IMG/VR virus record: IMGVR_UViG_3300022937_000133
Location: 1-25,370 of that record
Strand: one strand, 5' to 3'
Origin: a virus
Length of the DNA stretch: 25,370 bases
How positions within the stretch are numbered: position 1 is the first letter of the stretch; each line of letters begins with the position of its first letter. This document shows, piece after piece, positions 6,905-13,852 of this stretch. The translations under genes and the position numbers were made by a program. A model generated the notes under the pieces. The model did no database searches. It was not told the origin of the DNA and saw nothing but the letters and a program-made list of their open reading frames with translations.

Positions 6905-7067
6905 GAATGTTTGGTCTTGTGCTTATCAACGTAGACACATGTATCGAAAGTCTGATAGATACTACCGTGAGCATGAAACCATCCTAATGTGCCTGAATAT
7001 GAAAGGTGCTAAGTGGTGGGAATTTGACACTGAAAAACCAAAGTACTACACAAAATACCAAGAATGA
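6873..7067 (+). CDS. Small basic hypothetical protein
   Basis: The 64-residue product is rich in arginine, tyrosine and tryptophan (CAYQRRHMYRKSDRYYREHE). It begins at ATG 6873 within the previous gene behind an AGAGG site and ends across the next ATG. The composition suggests nucleic-acid contact, but no family is recognised. Confidence 0.68.
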   Translation: MELSEKAKIYRNVWSCAYQRRHMYRKSDRYYREHETILMCLNMKGAKWWEFDTEKPKYYTKYQE

Positions 7068-7237
7068 TGTCTGACAAACAATTCACTGATCAGGAACTGG
7101 AATTAATGATTGATGCTATTTGGAAGCGTCAGCATCATTTCATCGCTGGAGATAGACGATACAAAGAATATGGTGCTATACTAGAAAAGTTGAGGGAGCA
7201 ACTCCCATACGATTTCACAATCTACGAGCATAGGTAA
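7064..7237 (+). CDS. Small helical hypothetical protein
   Basis: The 57-residue ORF starts at ATG 7064 (or 7067) across the preceding stop. It reads MMSDKQFTDQELELMIDAIW, then charged helices ending TIYEHR. The TAA overlaps the next ATG. Function is unknown. Confidence 0.68.
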   Translation: MMSDKQFTDQELELMIDAIWKRQHHFIAGDRRYKEYGAILEKLREQLPYDFTIYEHR

Positions 7238-7413
7238 TGGATCACAACGAAGAATTTCCGTTCGACGATTTTCCTTGGAAACTAATTTACAAGGATCGAA
7301 ATGAGACTCGCAAGTGTTACTTTCAAACCGAAGAGCATAGAAAGCAACACATGGAAAAATACAAACTAAAGAAAAAAGACGTCAAACTCAGTTACAAATT
7401 TGAAAATGAGTAA
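7237..7413 (+). CDS. Small lysine-rich hypothetical protein
   Basis: This 58-residue protein has an acidic aromatic N-terminus (NEEFPFDDFPWKL) and a lysine-rich C-terminal half (EKYKLKKKDVKLSYKFE). It is translationally coupled at both ends. No family is recognised. Confidence 0.68.
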   Translation: MDHNEEFPFDDFPWKLIYKDRNETRKCYFQTEEHRKQHMEKYKLKKKDVKLSYKFENE

Positions 7414-7585
7414 TCCTATTTCATTCGTAAAGAATACTCGAACAACCTATAGTATGCAGTATCGTAGGAACGTTACTGAAGTATTGGTCCAGTTTGACGA
7501 TGAGGATCCAGCATGGATCCCTATGGATACTCTAGAAGCAATGATGAAAACCCTGCTCACCATCAAAAGTGAAATTGCAGGATAA
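7406..7585 (+). CDS. Small hypothetical protein
   Basis: ATG 7406 is used, inside the preceding gene's last codons; an in-frame TTG six bases earlier is less likely. The 59-residue product has TEVLVQFDDEDPAWIPMDTL in the middle, which looks like a small beta-barrel followed by a helix. A similar small protein occurs in my memory of cyanophage genomes, without a function. Confidence 0.68.
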   Translation: MSNPISFVKNTRTTYSMQYRRNVTEVLVQFDDEDPAWIPMDTLEAMMKTLLTIKSEIAG

Positions 7586-7586
7586 T

Positions 7587-7703
7587 GTGAAAGTAGTGGC
7601 AATGTTGGGCTTGCTAATGCTCAGTGTTGCTGCTATAATCGTCGCAGGTTACATCCACGGCGATATGCACTTCGCCAAAGTATTGGAGCACTTAAAGAAA
7701 TGA
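7587..7703 (+). CDS. Mini membrane protein, GTG start
   Basis: The 38-residue ORF begins at GTG 7587, one base after the previous stop. It has a hydrophobic stretch VVAMLGLLMLSVAAIIVAG and then a short amphipathic tail ending EHLKK. The stop overlaps the next ATG, which supports it being a real coupled gene. Confidence 0.6.
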   Translation: MKVVAMLGLLMLSVAAIIVAGYIHGDMHFAKVLEHLKK

Positions 7704-7879
7704 CACAACGCACATTCACTGGTAAAACTGGAGATGTATGGACTTGGGAAGAAACTCCCGAGGTTCTGGCAGCACTAAAGCAACTCCATAATACCTCTGT
7801 CAACAACAGAGTTAATCGTCCTCACGATTATCCTGGTCCACTGTATGCTCCCCACCCAGACCTTAAGAAAGATGCCTGA
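7700..7879 (+). CDS. Small hypothetical protein
   Basis: This 59-residue ORF begins MTQRTFTGKTGDVWTWEETP and ends in a proline/histidine-rich tail (RPHDYPGPLYAPHPDLKKDA). It overlaps its neighbours at both ends. No domain is recognised. Confidence 0.68.
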   Translation: MTQRTFTGKTGDVWTWEETPEVLAALKQLHNTSVNNRVNRPHDYPGPLYAPHPDLKKDA

Positions 7880-8054
7880 ACTTACACATCACCAGTGGAA
7901 ACTTATCTTTACTGCTGTTAGAAAGTATCAGATGAATCATCCACAGTCTGTACCTTGTTATAAGGGAATGTATCACGATCTATCATACATTCTTGATGTA
8001 CTTTACCCTTATGCTTATTCTGAAACTTACTTAGATGAAACTATTAACACTTGA
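7872..8054 (+). CDS. Small hypothetical protein
   Basis: The 60-residue product starts at ATG 7872 with AAG upstream and overlaps the previous stop. It contains HHQWKLIFTAVRKYQ followed by a tyrosine-rich helix (YHDLSYILDVLYPYAYSE). The next gene begins 20 bases before its end. Function is unknown. Confidence 0.68.
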   Translation: MPELTHHQWKLIFTAVRKYQMNHPQSVPCYKGMYHDLSYILDVLYPYAYSETYLDETINT

Positions 8055-8256
8055 AGACTATCAAAAGGCAGGAGAAACATTCTGGCCAAAGTATTGGTAT
8101 GTCGCCAAAGAACTGGGTGAAGATGCTAAACCAGAAGACATTCTAAAAGTAATGGAAGCAGTCGGTGGTGTAGCACTCAAACTAGCACTGGAAGAAAAAG
8201 AAGGACCTTTTGGATTTAATAAACACAATGAAACAGTCGGACCCGATGAGTGCTGA
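8035..8256 (+). CDS. Small helical hypothetical protein
   Basis: This 73-residue protein is acidic and helical (LTLEDYQKAGETFWPKYW, then VMEAVGGVALKLALEEKEG). ATG 8035 lies within the previous gene. No family is recognised. Confidence 0.72.
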   Translation: MKLLTLEDYQKAGETFWPKYWYVAKELGEDAKPEDILKVMEAVGGVALKLALEEKEGPFGFNKHNETVGPDEC

Positions 8257-8464
8257 AAAGAAACTGATTGATGATTGCTTTTATGTTGTAAAGGCACGAT
8301 TTCTCTGGCACAGTTATGACAAAGAGAACAATGGTTTGGTTTCTGCACTAGATGAAAAAACTTGTATTCATATGACAAGATTCTATCTTAAAGGACTGCA
8401 AGAAGGATGGGATGACAAAACCAGTCGTGTTGTAAATAGTGGAGTTGTTGGTGGTAAGTTGTAA
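8246..8464 (+). CDS. Small hypothetical protein
   Basis: ATG 8246 has a GGA seven bases upstream and gives 72 residues (MSAEKKLIDDCFYVVKARF at the start). An in-frame ATG at 8228 would add six residues. The sequence is helical, with an aromatic core around FLWHSYDKEN and a glycine/valine tail. It ends on the next start (TAATG). Function is unknown. Confidence 0.68.
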   Translation: MSAEKKLIDDCFYVVKARFLWHSYDKENNGLVSALDEKTCIHMTRFYLKGLQEGWDDKTSRVVNSGVVGGKL

Positions 8465-8718
8465 TGCTATTCAGGATCAGAGTATTTTTGTGGTCAATAG
8501 TAGCAGAACTTGAATATCGTTTATACCCTTGGGTAGAAGAGGCACCACCTAAAGATATTGCTCAAAAGTACAATCTTCCTGAACCAGACTTTGATAGAAA
8601 CTTGCACTATGATTGGATAATGTCTCACGATCAAAAGATTGCTCGTCTTCAGGAAGAAATGATCTGGGTTCAGAGGGAAATTCATAAACTTAACGTCGAA
8701 TTGAAGACTCATGGCTAA
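8464..8718 (+). CDS. Small membrane-associated coiled-coil protein
   Basis: The 84-residue product has a short hydrophobic N-terminus (LFRIRVFLWSIVAEL) and a C-terminal heptad-rich helix (IARLQEEMIWVQREIHKLN). It looks like an anchor plus coiled coil. The next gene also encodes a coiled coil, so the two may interact; that is inference. Confidence 0.7.
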   Translation: MLFRIRVFLWSIVAELEYRLYPWVEEAPPKDIAQKYNLPEPDFDRNLHYDWIMSHDQKIARLQEEMIWVQREIHKLNVELKTHG

Positions 8719-8923
8719 ACAAAATCCTTATTGGTTCTTTCAAAAGTGGGGTATCGAACAATCTTCTCCACTTGAAACTCTTGCTGAGAAAGTAGAACAA
8801 CTAGAAGAACGTATCAAACTCATCGAGCAAGAAATGGTTGGGCAATCTAACGCTCTCTATGAGTGTTGGAACTCTCTTGATGCTCGTATAGATATCCTAG
8901 CAGAACATAAGACTGATGTATGA
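8711..8923 (+). CDS. Small coiled-coil protein
   Basis: The 70-residue protein has a strong heptad pattern over about residues 22-45 (LAEKVEQLEERIKLIEQEM). It overlaps the genes on both sides by eight bases. Function is unknown. Confidence 0.7.
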   Translation: MAKQNPYWFFQKWGIEQSSPLETLAEKVEQLEERIKLIEQEMVGQSNALYECWNSLDARIDILAEHKTDV

Positions 8924-9110
8924 AGACTTGGACAACTTTGAGAAAGCACTGAGTCACTTTGGCACTCGTGTTGATATGATTTGTGCCATGGAAATGGGTG
9001 GAAAAATTGATGCCGAGACAGCATATCAGAATATCAAAATAGAACTCAGAGAGTTGAGAAAAATTCGTAAGAGTTGGAAAAAGAATAACGAAAAGTGCGA
9101 TGATCGTTAA
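8916..9110 (+). CDS. Small helical hypothetical protein
   Basis: This 64-residue ORF (MYEDLDNFEKALSHFGTRVD at the start) ends in a basic helix (LRELRKIRKSWKKNNEK). It starts across the previous stop and overlaps the next oxygenase-like gene by 11 bases. Function is unknown. Confidence 0.7.
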   Translation: MYEDLDNFEKALSHFGTRVDMICAMEMGGKIDAETAYQNIKIELRELRKIRKSWKKNNEKCDDR

Positions 9111-9678
9111 TTTAATCGTTGTTGATGACTTTTATGATGAAGTTGATTCTGTCAGAAAGTTTGCGCTAGAACAACCTTTCGAAAGGTATGGAAATTACCC
9201 AGGAAAAAGAACAGAAAACTTTCTAGGTGACGTACTAAAAAATCGTATTCAATCAATTGTTGAACCATATGCTGGTAAAGTTACTGATTGGAATGAAGAT
9301 ATCAGTTATACTGGATCGTTCCAATTAACAACTTCTAATGATAAAAGTTGGGTACATTCTGATACTATTGGTAATTGGGGTGGAGTTTTGTTTTTAACGC
9401 CAGATGCACCCCTTTCTGCTGGAACTGCTTTCTATAAATCAAAACTTGATGGATCTTTAGGGTATCATGATTACTTCAAATGGAAGTACTATTCCAAAGA
9501 TAATCCTGGAGTTCGCAACGACATTACCAAGTGGGAAAAAATTAATGAAGTTGGTAATGTCTATAACAGATTAATGCTTTTTAGATCATATCAATGGCAT
9601 TGTGCCTTAGATTACTTTGGACAAGACAACGAAACTGGTAGACTAACACAAGTATTTTTTCTTAGGACTGAGAAATGA
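9100..9678 (+). CDS. 2OG-Fe(II) oxygenase-like protein (DUF6445-like)
   Basis: The 192-residue protein has a plausible iron site: H86 and D88 in WVHSDTIGNWGGVLFL, and H167 in YQWHCALDYFG. R181 in GRLTQVFFL is in place to bind 2-oxoglutarate. The N-terminus (VVDDFYDEVDSVRKFALEQP) is typical of DUF6445-type proteins that are often annotated in marine phages. The substrate is unknown. It clearly differs in sequence from the 5998 oxygenase, so it is not a local duplicate. Confidence 0.82.
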   Translation: MIVNLIVVDDFYDEVDSVRKFALEQPFERYGNYPGKRTENFLGDVLKNRIQSIVEPYAGKVTDWNEDISYTGSFQLTTSNDKSWVHSDTIGNWGGVLFLTPDAPLSAGTAFYKSKLDGSLGYHDYFKWKYYSKDNPGVRNDITKWEKINEVGNVYNRLMLFRSYQWHCALDYFGQDNETGRLTQVFFLRTEK

Positions 9679-9848
9679 AAGACACTCTTAAAATTTCACA
9701 AAATGAAGACGGATCCTTCACAATGGACTGGGATCCACAAGACCCAAAATGGTCCTGGATGAACCAGTTGACACAGAAGGAAATTCAGGTTATTATGGAG
9801 CAAGCAATCAAGGACTTCCTCGATGAACTCGAACGATCCCCGCAGTAG
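9675..9848 (+). CDS. Small hypothetical protein
   Basis: The 57-residue product (MKDTLKISQNEDGSFTMDWD at the start) has a beta-hairpin-like N-terminus, then WSWMNQLTQKEIQVIMEQAI as a helix. It overlaps its neighbours by four bases upstream and 26 downstream. I recall this pattern as a conserved cyanophage hypothetical; function is unknown. Confidence 0.72.
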   Translation: MKDTLKISQNEDGSFTMDWDPQDPKWSWMNQLTQKEIQVIMEQAIKDFLDELERSPQ

Positions 9849-10494
9849 TGACTTTTCCTACAAGAAGTATTCTCTCGAACAACTTGATAACTGGGTGAAT
9901 GATGCTCTGAGTTGTGAGGATCTCACTCCAGAAGACATCTATAACACTATCGTAAAGTGTGTGAATGATAGTGTAGAGTATCACAAGAAGAATCTCACCA
10001 AGAGTGTAGAACTTCTTTCACTTCTGAAGGGTCATCGTCCAGTTGAAATTGATACATCTCTTGATGATGTTAATGGTTGGGATTATGATGCGGCAGGTGG
10101 AAAGTTTCCCAGACCAACTAAAAAAGATTGGGTTGATTTCTGGGAAGAAACATATTATCCAGAAGAGCACAAGCAGTACACTGAAGAAGAAATGAATGCG
10201 ATGTGTGATGCTGCTGAAGAGAAGGAAAAAGAGAGGTGCCGTGAGTATAATCTGCGTGAAGCAGAATATTATACCAAACGTGCCGAACTTGATGCTCGAC
10301 ACTCTGAGCATTGGACCAATCCTGGTAGAAATAAAACATATGACCAAATGGTTGCAGAAGGTTGGACTATGACGGCTGATGGTTTTTGGATTAAAGAAAC
10401 TGACAAAGGTGTGGCAAGTGTTTCTGCGAAACCAGATCCTTACCTTGAAACTGTCAAGGCAGCAGGTGGTTATGAATGGACTCCTAAAGCATAA
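9823..10494 (+). CDS. Hypothetical protein, 223 residues
   Basis: This larger protein has a helical N-terminal half (YSLEQLDNWVNDALSCEDL). A charged coiled segment at about 120-170 (YTEEEMNAMCDAAEEKEKER) follows, then a C-terminal part with DQMVAEGWTMTADGFWIKE. No catalytic motif is visible and the family is not recognised. It ends on the ATG of the next gene. The charged middle suggests a structural or scaffold role, but this is inference. Confidence 0.8.
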   Translation: MNSNDPRSSDFSYKKYSLEQLDNWVNDALSCEDLTPEDIYNTIVKCVNDSVEYHKKNLTKSVELLSLLKGHRPVEIDTSLDDVNGWDYDAAGGKFPRPTKKDWVDFWEETYYPEEHKQYTEEEMNAMCDAAEEKEKERCREYNLREAEYYTKRAELDARHSEHWTNPGRNKTYDQMVAEGWTMTADGFWIKETDKGVASVSAKPDPYLETVKAAGGYEWTPKA

Positions 10495-10688
10495 TGTATA
10501 CTCTTAAACTTCTTGCTCCACTTGTTGTAGCAATGTGTGCTGAAGGTTTGACTACAGGACAGGGTGATCATTGTGTTATTGACAATAGACCACCAAATGT
10601 AGTAAAATACTATGAACCTGGGAAGTCCTGCTATGTAAATGGAACTTTCTATAGTAAGTGTGAGGATCGTTTGAATGGCGCTATCTGA
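10494..10688 (+). CDS. Small exported cysteine-rich protein
   Basis: The 64-residue ORF has a hydrophobic N-terminus (TLKLLAPLVVAMCAEGL) that resembles a signal peptide. Three further cysteines follow (DHCVID, KSCYVN, SKCEDR). It probably acts outside the cytoplasm or in the membrane. It overlaps the next gene by 14 bases. Confidence 0.68.
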   Translation: MYTLKLLAPLVVAMCAEGLTTGQGDHCVIDNRPPNVVKYYEPGKSCYVNGTFYSKCEDRLNGAI

Positions 10689-10899
10689 GTCAGTTGAGAA
10701 TAGTTTGAGAGAGGCTGAGGCGTCTCTTCGTAATGCTCTGGCATTTGCTGCCAGACAAGAAAAGCCATTCATAGCAAAGAATATTGCTGATATGGTGATG
10801 CAAATTGACAATTTGATCAGTGCTGATGCCCTGATTGATAAAATTGAAAATCGTAAAGATGGGGACTCTGGATTCTTTGGAACCATGTTTGGAGATTAA
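10675..10899 (+). CDS. Small helical hypothetical protein
   Basis: The 74-residue protein is nearly all helix (SESVENSLREAEASLRNALA, then IADMVMQIDNLISADALI) with a glycine-rich end. It closes the long operon that begins at 3724. Similar proteins are, to my memory, conserved in T4-like cyanophages without a function. Confidence 0.75.
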   Translation: MALSESVENSLREAEASLRNALAFAARQEKPFIAKNIADMVMQIDNLISADALIDKIENRKDGDSGFFGTMFGD

Positions 10900-10988
10900 C
10901 CTCTGTAACAGCAATCCCAAAGAAAATATTAAATTTCTAGATAGTTGTGTTATAGAATGCTAACATTGGGTTACATCGCAAATCACTC

Positions 10989-11171
10989 ATGACTCTCGCA
11001 AAAACTGGAACTGAAGTTCTTACAAAAGACGAAATTGATGAACTAAATGCTCTAAAAGAGGCGATTACCTATCGTCCAGCATCAGTTTCCGCTCAAAAGA
11101 TGGAAAAGTTTGCTGAGTTGATGGTTCGATCTCTTGGGGGAAAAGAGTCCAACTTCTCTCAATCAAAATAA
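10989..11171 (+). CDS. Small hypothetical protein before cp12
   Basis: This 60-residue ORF (TEVLTKDEIDELNALKEAI) is helical and lies 25 bases before cp12, probably in the same transcript. An AT-rich gap of about 90 bases separates it from the operon upstream and contains TTATAGAAT near 10951, a possible -10 region. Function is unknown. Confidence 0.7.
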   Translation: MTLAKTGTEVLTKDEIDELNALKEAITYRPASVSAQKMEKFAELMVRSLGGKESNFSQSK

Positions 11172-11176
11172 ATAAG
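11168..11176 (+). promoter_or_regulatory. Possible T4-like late-promoter word before cp12
   Basis: ATAAATAAG at 11168-11176 resembles the NATAAATA late-promoter consensus reported for T4-like cyanophages and lies 20 bases before the cp12 ATG. It overlaps the preceding stop codon, and such AT-rich words arise easily by chance. Confidence 0.25.
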
Positions 11177-11195
11177 TATTATCACGATACAAAAC

Positions 11196-11408
11196 ATGGA
11201 AAACATCGACAAACACATTCAGAAAGATGAGGAACTTCTGGGTGATCCTACTATTTCACCACAGTCACGCCGACATACTGAAGAAGAGTTAGAAGCACTG
11301 AAAGCATATAAAGAAAATCATCCTGAAGATGATCATGATCCAAATGCACTTGAGTTGTATTGTGACACTCATCCTGATGCAGCAGAGTGTAAAATCTACG
11401 ATGATTGA
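11196..11408 (+). CDS. cp12: CP12, Calvin-cycle inhibitor (phage form)
   Basis: The 70-residue acidic protein ends in ELYCDTHPDAAECKIYDD, the CP12 C-terminal motif with the redox cysteine pair (C56, C65). CP12 bridges glyceraldehyde-3-phosphate dehydrogenase and phosphoribulokinase into an inactive complex, shutting the Calvin cycle. The N-terminal cysteine pair of many host CP12 proteins is absent, as in other cyanophage copies. During infection it is thought to divert carbon to the pentose phosphate pathway for nucleotide synthesis. A strong terminator follows at 11432. Confidence 0.93.
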   Translation: MENIDKHIQKDEELLGDPTISPQSRRHTEEELEALKAYKENHPEDDHDPNALELYCDTHPDAAECKIYDD

Positions 11409-11431
11409 GACAGTTTAATAAGTGACACATG

Positions 11432-11460
11432 GGGGAAGTTCTACCAAGGACTTCCCCTTT
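11432..11460 (+). terminator. Rho-independent terminator after cp12
   Basis: GGGGAAGT (11432-11439) pairs perfectly with ACTTCCCC (11450-11457) around a ten-base loop, followed by TTT. The last T is also the first base of the next TATAAT, so terminator and promoter are fused. Confidence 0.88.
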
Positions 11461-11465
11461 ATAAT
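11460..11465 (+). promoter_or_regulatory. -10 box for the restriction-modification pair
   Basis: TATAAT at 11460-11465 directly abuts the cp12 terminator and lies 22 bases before GTG 11487. The -35 position would fall in the terminator stem. Confidence 0.6.
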
Positions 11466-11486
11466 AGGTAAGTATTGGATGAATCC

Positions 11487-12110
11487 GTGACCAGTATTAA
11501 ACCCAAGAAATTCCCACCTAAACTGCTTGAGGTTCTTGAGTTCTTGAATAAAGTCAAGATCAAAGTCAGTGAAAGTCATGAAGATGGGCGTGTGAATAGT
11601 ATTGATGACGAAAGTACTATCATTGACTTACTGATTGAGGAATATGGTAAAGAGAATATTATCAAACCACCTGCGCGTTGGTGGTGGGATGTCAAAATCT
11701 TTGAGTACTATTTCAACCTTAAGTCGTCTGCTTACGGAACTGCTGCTGATAACTTCTCTTCTAAGGCGGCAATTTTGTATGCTCTGACTGATTTACCTGA
11801 GGATAAGTTGAATGTATCTTCGTGGAAGAAGTTTCAAGATGCTCTGATAAACCATGGTGGTAAAGAGAACAATCGTGATTATTATATCTTCTCTTTGAAT
11901 AAGAAAAACAACGAGGTTCATCTCACTTCACTCAAGTCTCTTAGCAAACTCACTCCCAACGGAAATAATCTCCCCTTTCAAATTAAGTGGGCAGATAATA
12001 CCACACCAGTTGATCGTACCTATCGACAAGCATATGATTTTCTGGTAGGATGTTATAAAGAATCTGTACGACGTAAAATCAACTCGCATGAAGGTTTTGA
12101 GCAACTCTGA
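11487..12110 (+). CDS. Putative type II restriction endonuclease
   Basis: The 207-residue protein contains RWWWDVKIFEYYFNLKSSAY (about residues 64-83), in which D68 and the NLK at 77-79 look like the metal site of a PD-(D/E)XK fold with an unusual third position. DNFSSKAAILYAL follows, a segment I associate with type II restriction enzymes. The gene overlaps a DNA methyltransferase gene by 23 bases, the classic arrangement of a restriction-modification unit. GTG 11487 is preferred to TTG 11475, which would leave almost no leader. The nuclease call rests on this motif plus context. Confidence 0.65.
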   Translation: MTSIKPKKFPPKLLEVLEFLNKVKIKVSESHEDGRVNSIDDESTIIDLLIEEYGKENIIKPPARWWWDVKIFEYYFNLKSSAYGTAADNFSSKAAILYALTDLPEDKLNVSSWKKFQDALINHGGKENNRDYYIFSLNKKNNEVHLTSLKSLSKLTPNGNNLPFQIKWADNTTPVDRTYRQAYDFLVGCYKESVRRKINSHEGFEQL

Positions 12111-12894
12111 TTTACAACTAGGTAACTGTCTGGAACTCATGAAAGAGATTCCAGACAAATCTGTTGATTTTATTTGTTGCGATCCCCCATACGGTACTAC
12201 CAGCATCAAATGGGATGAAGTTTTGGATTTTAATGCCATGTGGGAACAATATGGCAGAATTATTAAACCGAAGGGTATGATCTGTCTGTTTGGTTCTCAA
12301 CCATTCTCCGCACAGTTGATATGCTCCAATATCAAGTGGTTCAAATATGAATTGGTTTGGAATAAGAATAAATGTGGATCTCCTGGTCTTGCTAAGTATA
12401 GACCAATGAAAACACATGAAAATATTCTCTTGTTTGCTAAAGAACCTGGTGGCACATATAATCCACAAATGGAGAAGGGAGATCCATTTAAGAGAAAGAG
12501 TAAGAACCCAGAAGGATATGTGAGTAAAAGAAATCCTCATGGTTATGGATTGAAACCAGTAAAAGAATTTGAGAACAAAGGAACACGATATCCAAAATCT
12601 ATTGTTAATATATCCAGAGATTTTAGTGCTCAACAACAAGTTCATCCTACACAAAAACCAGTACCATTGATGGAATGGTTGATTAAAACTTACTCTAATG
12701 AAGGTGAAACTGTCCTCGATAATTGTATGGGATCTGGTTCTACTGGTGTTGCAGCACTAAACTTAAACCGAAAGTTTATTGGTATGGAGAGCGATCAAGA
12801 CTATTTTGAGATTGCTAAACAGAGAATAGAGAATGTGACAGTTGAGCAAGTGACACAGGGAGATTCGAATCCCCTGGTGGATGCCTTATACTAA
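12088..12894 (+). CDS. DNA methyltransferase, beta-class, DPPY type
   Basis: The 268-residue protein has catalytic motif IV CDPPYGTTSIKWDE first (DPPY at residues 32-35). A target-recognition region of about 150 residues follows, then AdoMet-binding DNCMGSGSTG at 211-220. The order IV-TRD-I defines the beta class of N6-adenine (or N4-cytosine) methyltransferases. VHPTQKP before motif I is a hallmark of this family. All expected motifs are intact. Together with the upstream gene it probably forms a type II restriction-modification system, or it protects phage DNA alone. The target sequence cannot be read from the protein. Confidence 0.94.
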   Translation: MKVLSNSDLQLGNCLELMKEIPDKSVDFICCDPPYGTTSIKWDEVLDFNAMWEQYGRIIKPKGMICLFGSQPFSAQLICSNIKWFKYELVWNKNKCGSPGLAKYRPMKTHENILLFAKEPGGTYNPQMEKGDPFKRKSKNPEGYVSKRNPHGYGLKPVKEFENKGTRYPKSIVNISRDFSAQQQVHPTQKPVPLMEWLIKTYSNEGETVLDNCMGSGSTGVAALNLNRKFIGMESDQDYFEIAKQRIENVTVEQVTQGDSNPLVDALY

Positions 12895-13035
12895 CTTCAG
12901 AAGCGAACCCTCCTAGCGAAACCACCCGACAACGGGATAGGTCATAGGTAAGATCCTTCACTTGCTCTAACAACCAGCATACTGCTGGAAATGAGGGAAC
13001 TAGGGGCACCCTCACCCACACATTACTTCAGTACA
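12895..13035 (+). other. Structured intergenic region after the methyltransferase gene
   Basis: This gap of about 140 bases contains a perfect hairpin CCAGCA-TAC-TGCTGG (12974-12988) and a weaker one (GAGGG 12993-12997 with CCCTC 13009-13013). No T-run follows either. It may be a leader or a small RNA. I could not fold it into a tRNA or a known riboswitch. Confidence 0.35.
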
Positions 13036-13446
13036 ATGGCAACCCGTGCTCGCATCGGTCTTGAACTTAAAGATGGTTCTGTGCTCTCTGTTTATCACCA
13101 CTGGGACGGTTATCCTGAGTGGTTGGGTCGCATCCTGAAGACTCATTACAATGGTAAGTCTCTTGCTTCCGAACTGATTGACGGTGGCGATATGTCTTCC
13201 TGCTGGACTGATGACCGCTGGGATGATACTGGTGTGGTGGGAGTTTATGGTCCTCAATACTACTCCCAGCGTGGTGAGAATCTCCCTCCCCGCCTTGATA
13301 AGGACCTGGGTGAGTATCTCCAAAACAGCGAAGAGTATTCGTATGTTTATACTCAACTGAGCGGTTGGTTGTGCTATGATACCTGTTCCTGGCGTGAAAC
13401 TTACATGGAAGGTCAGGAAATCCCTGATGGAGCACTAGCGGTTTAG
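13036..13446 (+). CDS. Conserved phage hypothetical protein
   Basis: The 136-residue protein begins MATRARIGLELKDGSVLSVY and contains HHWDGYPEWLGRIL and GGDMSSCWTD. I recall this pattern in proteins of many phages and cyanophages, without known function. It is a soluble, tryptophan-rich, acidic protein. ATG 13036 fits the conserved MATRARI start better than the in-frame ATG 12991. Confidence 0.85.
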   Translation: MATRARIGLELKDGSVLSVYHHWDGYPEWLGRILKTHYNGKSLASELIDGGDMSSCWTDDRWDDTGVVGVYGPQYYSQRGENLPPRLDKDLGEYLQNSEEYSYVYTQLSGWLCYDTCSWRETYMEGQEIPDGALAV

Positions 13447-13458
13447 ACCGCACTATGC

Positions 13459-13464
13459 TACAAT
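13459..13464 (+). promoter_or_regulatory. -10 box for 13489
   Basis: TACAAT at 13459-13464 lies 25 bases before ATG 13489. Just upstream, GCGGT and ACCGC (13439-13452) form a five-base stem with a TTAG loop at the end of the previous gene. Confidence 0.45.
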
Positions 13465-13488
13465 AATCAAACCACTTGAGGATCTTTC

Positions 13489-13614
13489 ATGGACTTGTCT
13501 GAACTGATTGACGAACTTAGGGAAATCAAAATCTATGAAACCGATCCCAAAGATTGGATGGGTGTGCTTGAAGAAGATGACTACTGGGAAGTAGAAACTG
13601 AACTTGTTTATTGA
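13489..13614 (+). CDS. Small acidic hypothetical protein
   Basis: The 41-residue ORF (MDLSELIDELREIKIYETDP at the start) follows GAGGA nine bases upstream and a TACAAT promoter. It is strongly acidic and helical. The next gene begins ten bases after its stop. Function is unknown. Confidence 0.72.
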   Translation: MDLSELIDELREIKIYETDPKDWMGVLEEDDYWEVETELVY

Positions 13615-13623
13615 GGAATTATT

Positions 13624-13839
13624 ATGCTTGAACTGGATGACATGGAACTGTTTCAACTACAGTTCTGTATGCAACAAACAAAGAGTCAAATGATGATGGG
13701 TGGAGAGATCCGTCGCCATGCTTCTATCACTCAAAAGATTGAAGAAGAAATGGAACGCCGTAAGAGTGCTACTGGAGCATACACTAGGGAAGGTATTCTA
13801 CGTCAGTTAGATGAAGACATTAAGCGTTTATCTAATTGA
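13624..13839 (+). CDS. Small helical hypothetical protein
   Basis: The 71-residue protein is helical and methionine/glutamine-rich (LEDDMELFQLQF-like start, then KIEEEMERRKSATGAYTREG). GAGGAATT provides a ribosome site for ATG 13624. Function is unknown. Confidence 0.75.
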   Translation: MLELDDMELFQLQFCMQQTKSQMMMGGEIRRHASITQKIEEEMERRKSATGAYTREGILRQLDEDIKRLSN

Positions 13840-13852
13840 GTGATTTAAATTT

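Noticed and set aside
10018-10347. 109-residue minus-strand ORF with hydrophobic stretches
   Set aside because: It is a shadow of the 223-residue + strand gene, with no ribosome site and no coupling to any neighbour.
12856-12876. tRNA T-arm look-alike (CAGGG, ATTCGAAT, CCCTG) at the end of the methyltransferase gene
   Set aside because: The stem needs an extra loop base, there is no matching acceptor strand, anticodon or D arm on either side, and the bases are read in frame as the methyltransferase C-terminus.
12088-13035. Permuted two-piece tmRNA, as in marine cyanobacteria
   Set aside because: Apart from the T-arm-like word, no CCA end, tag-peptide frame or matching 5' piece could be found.
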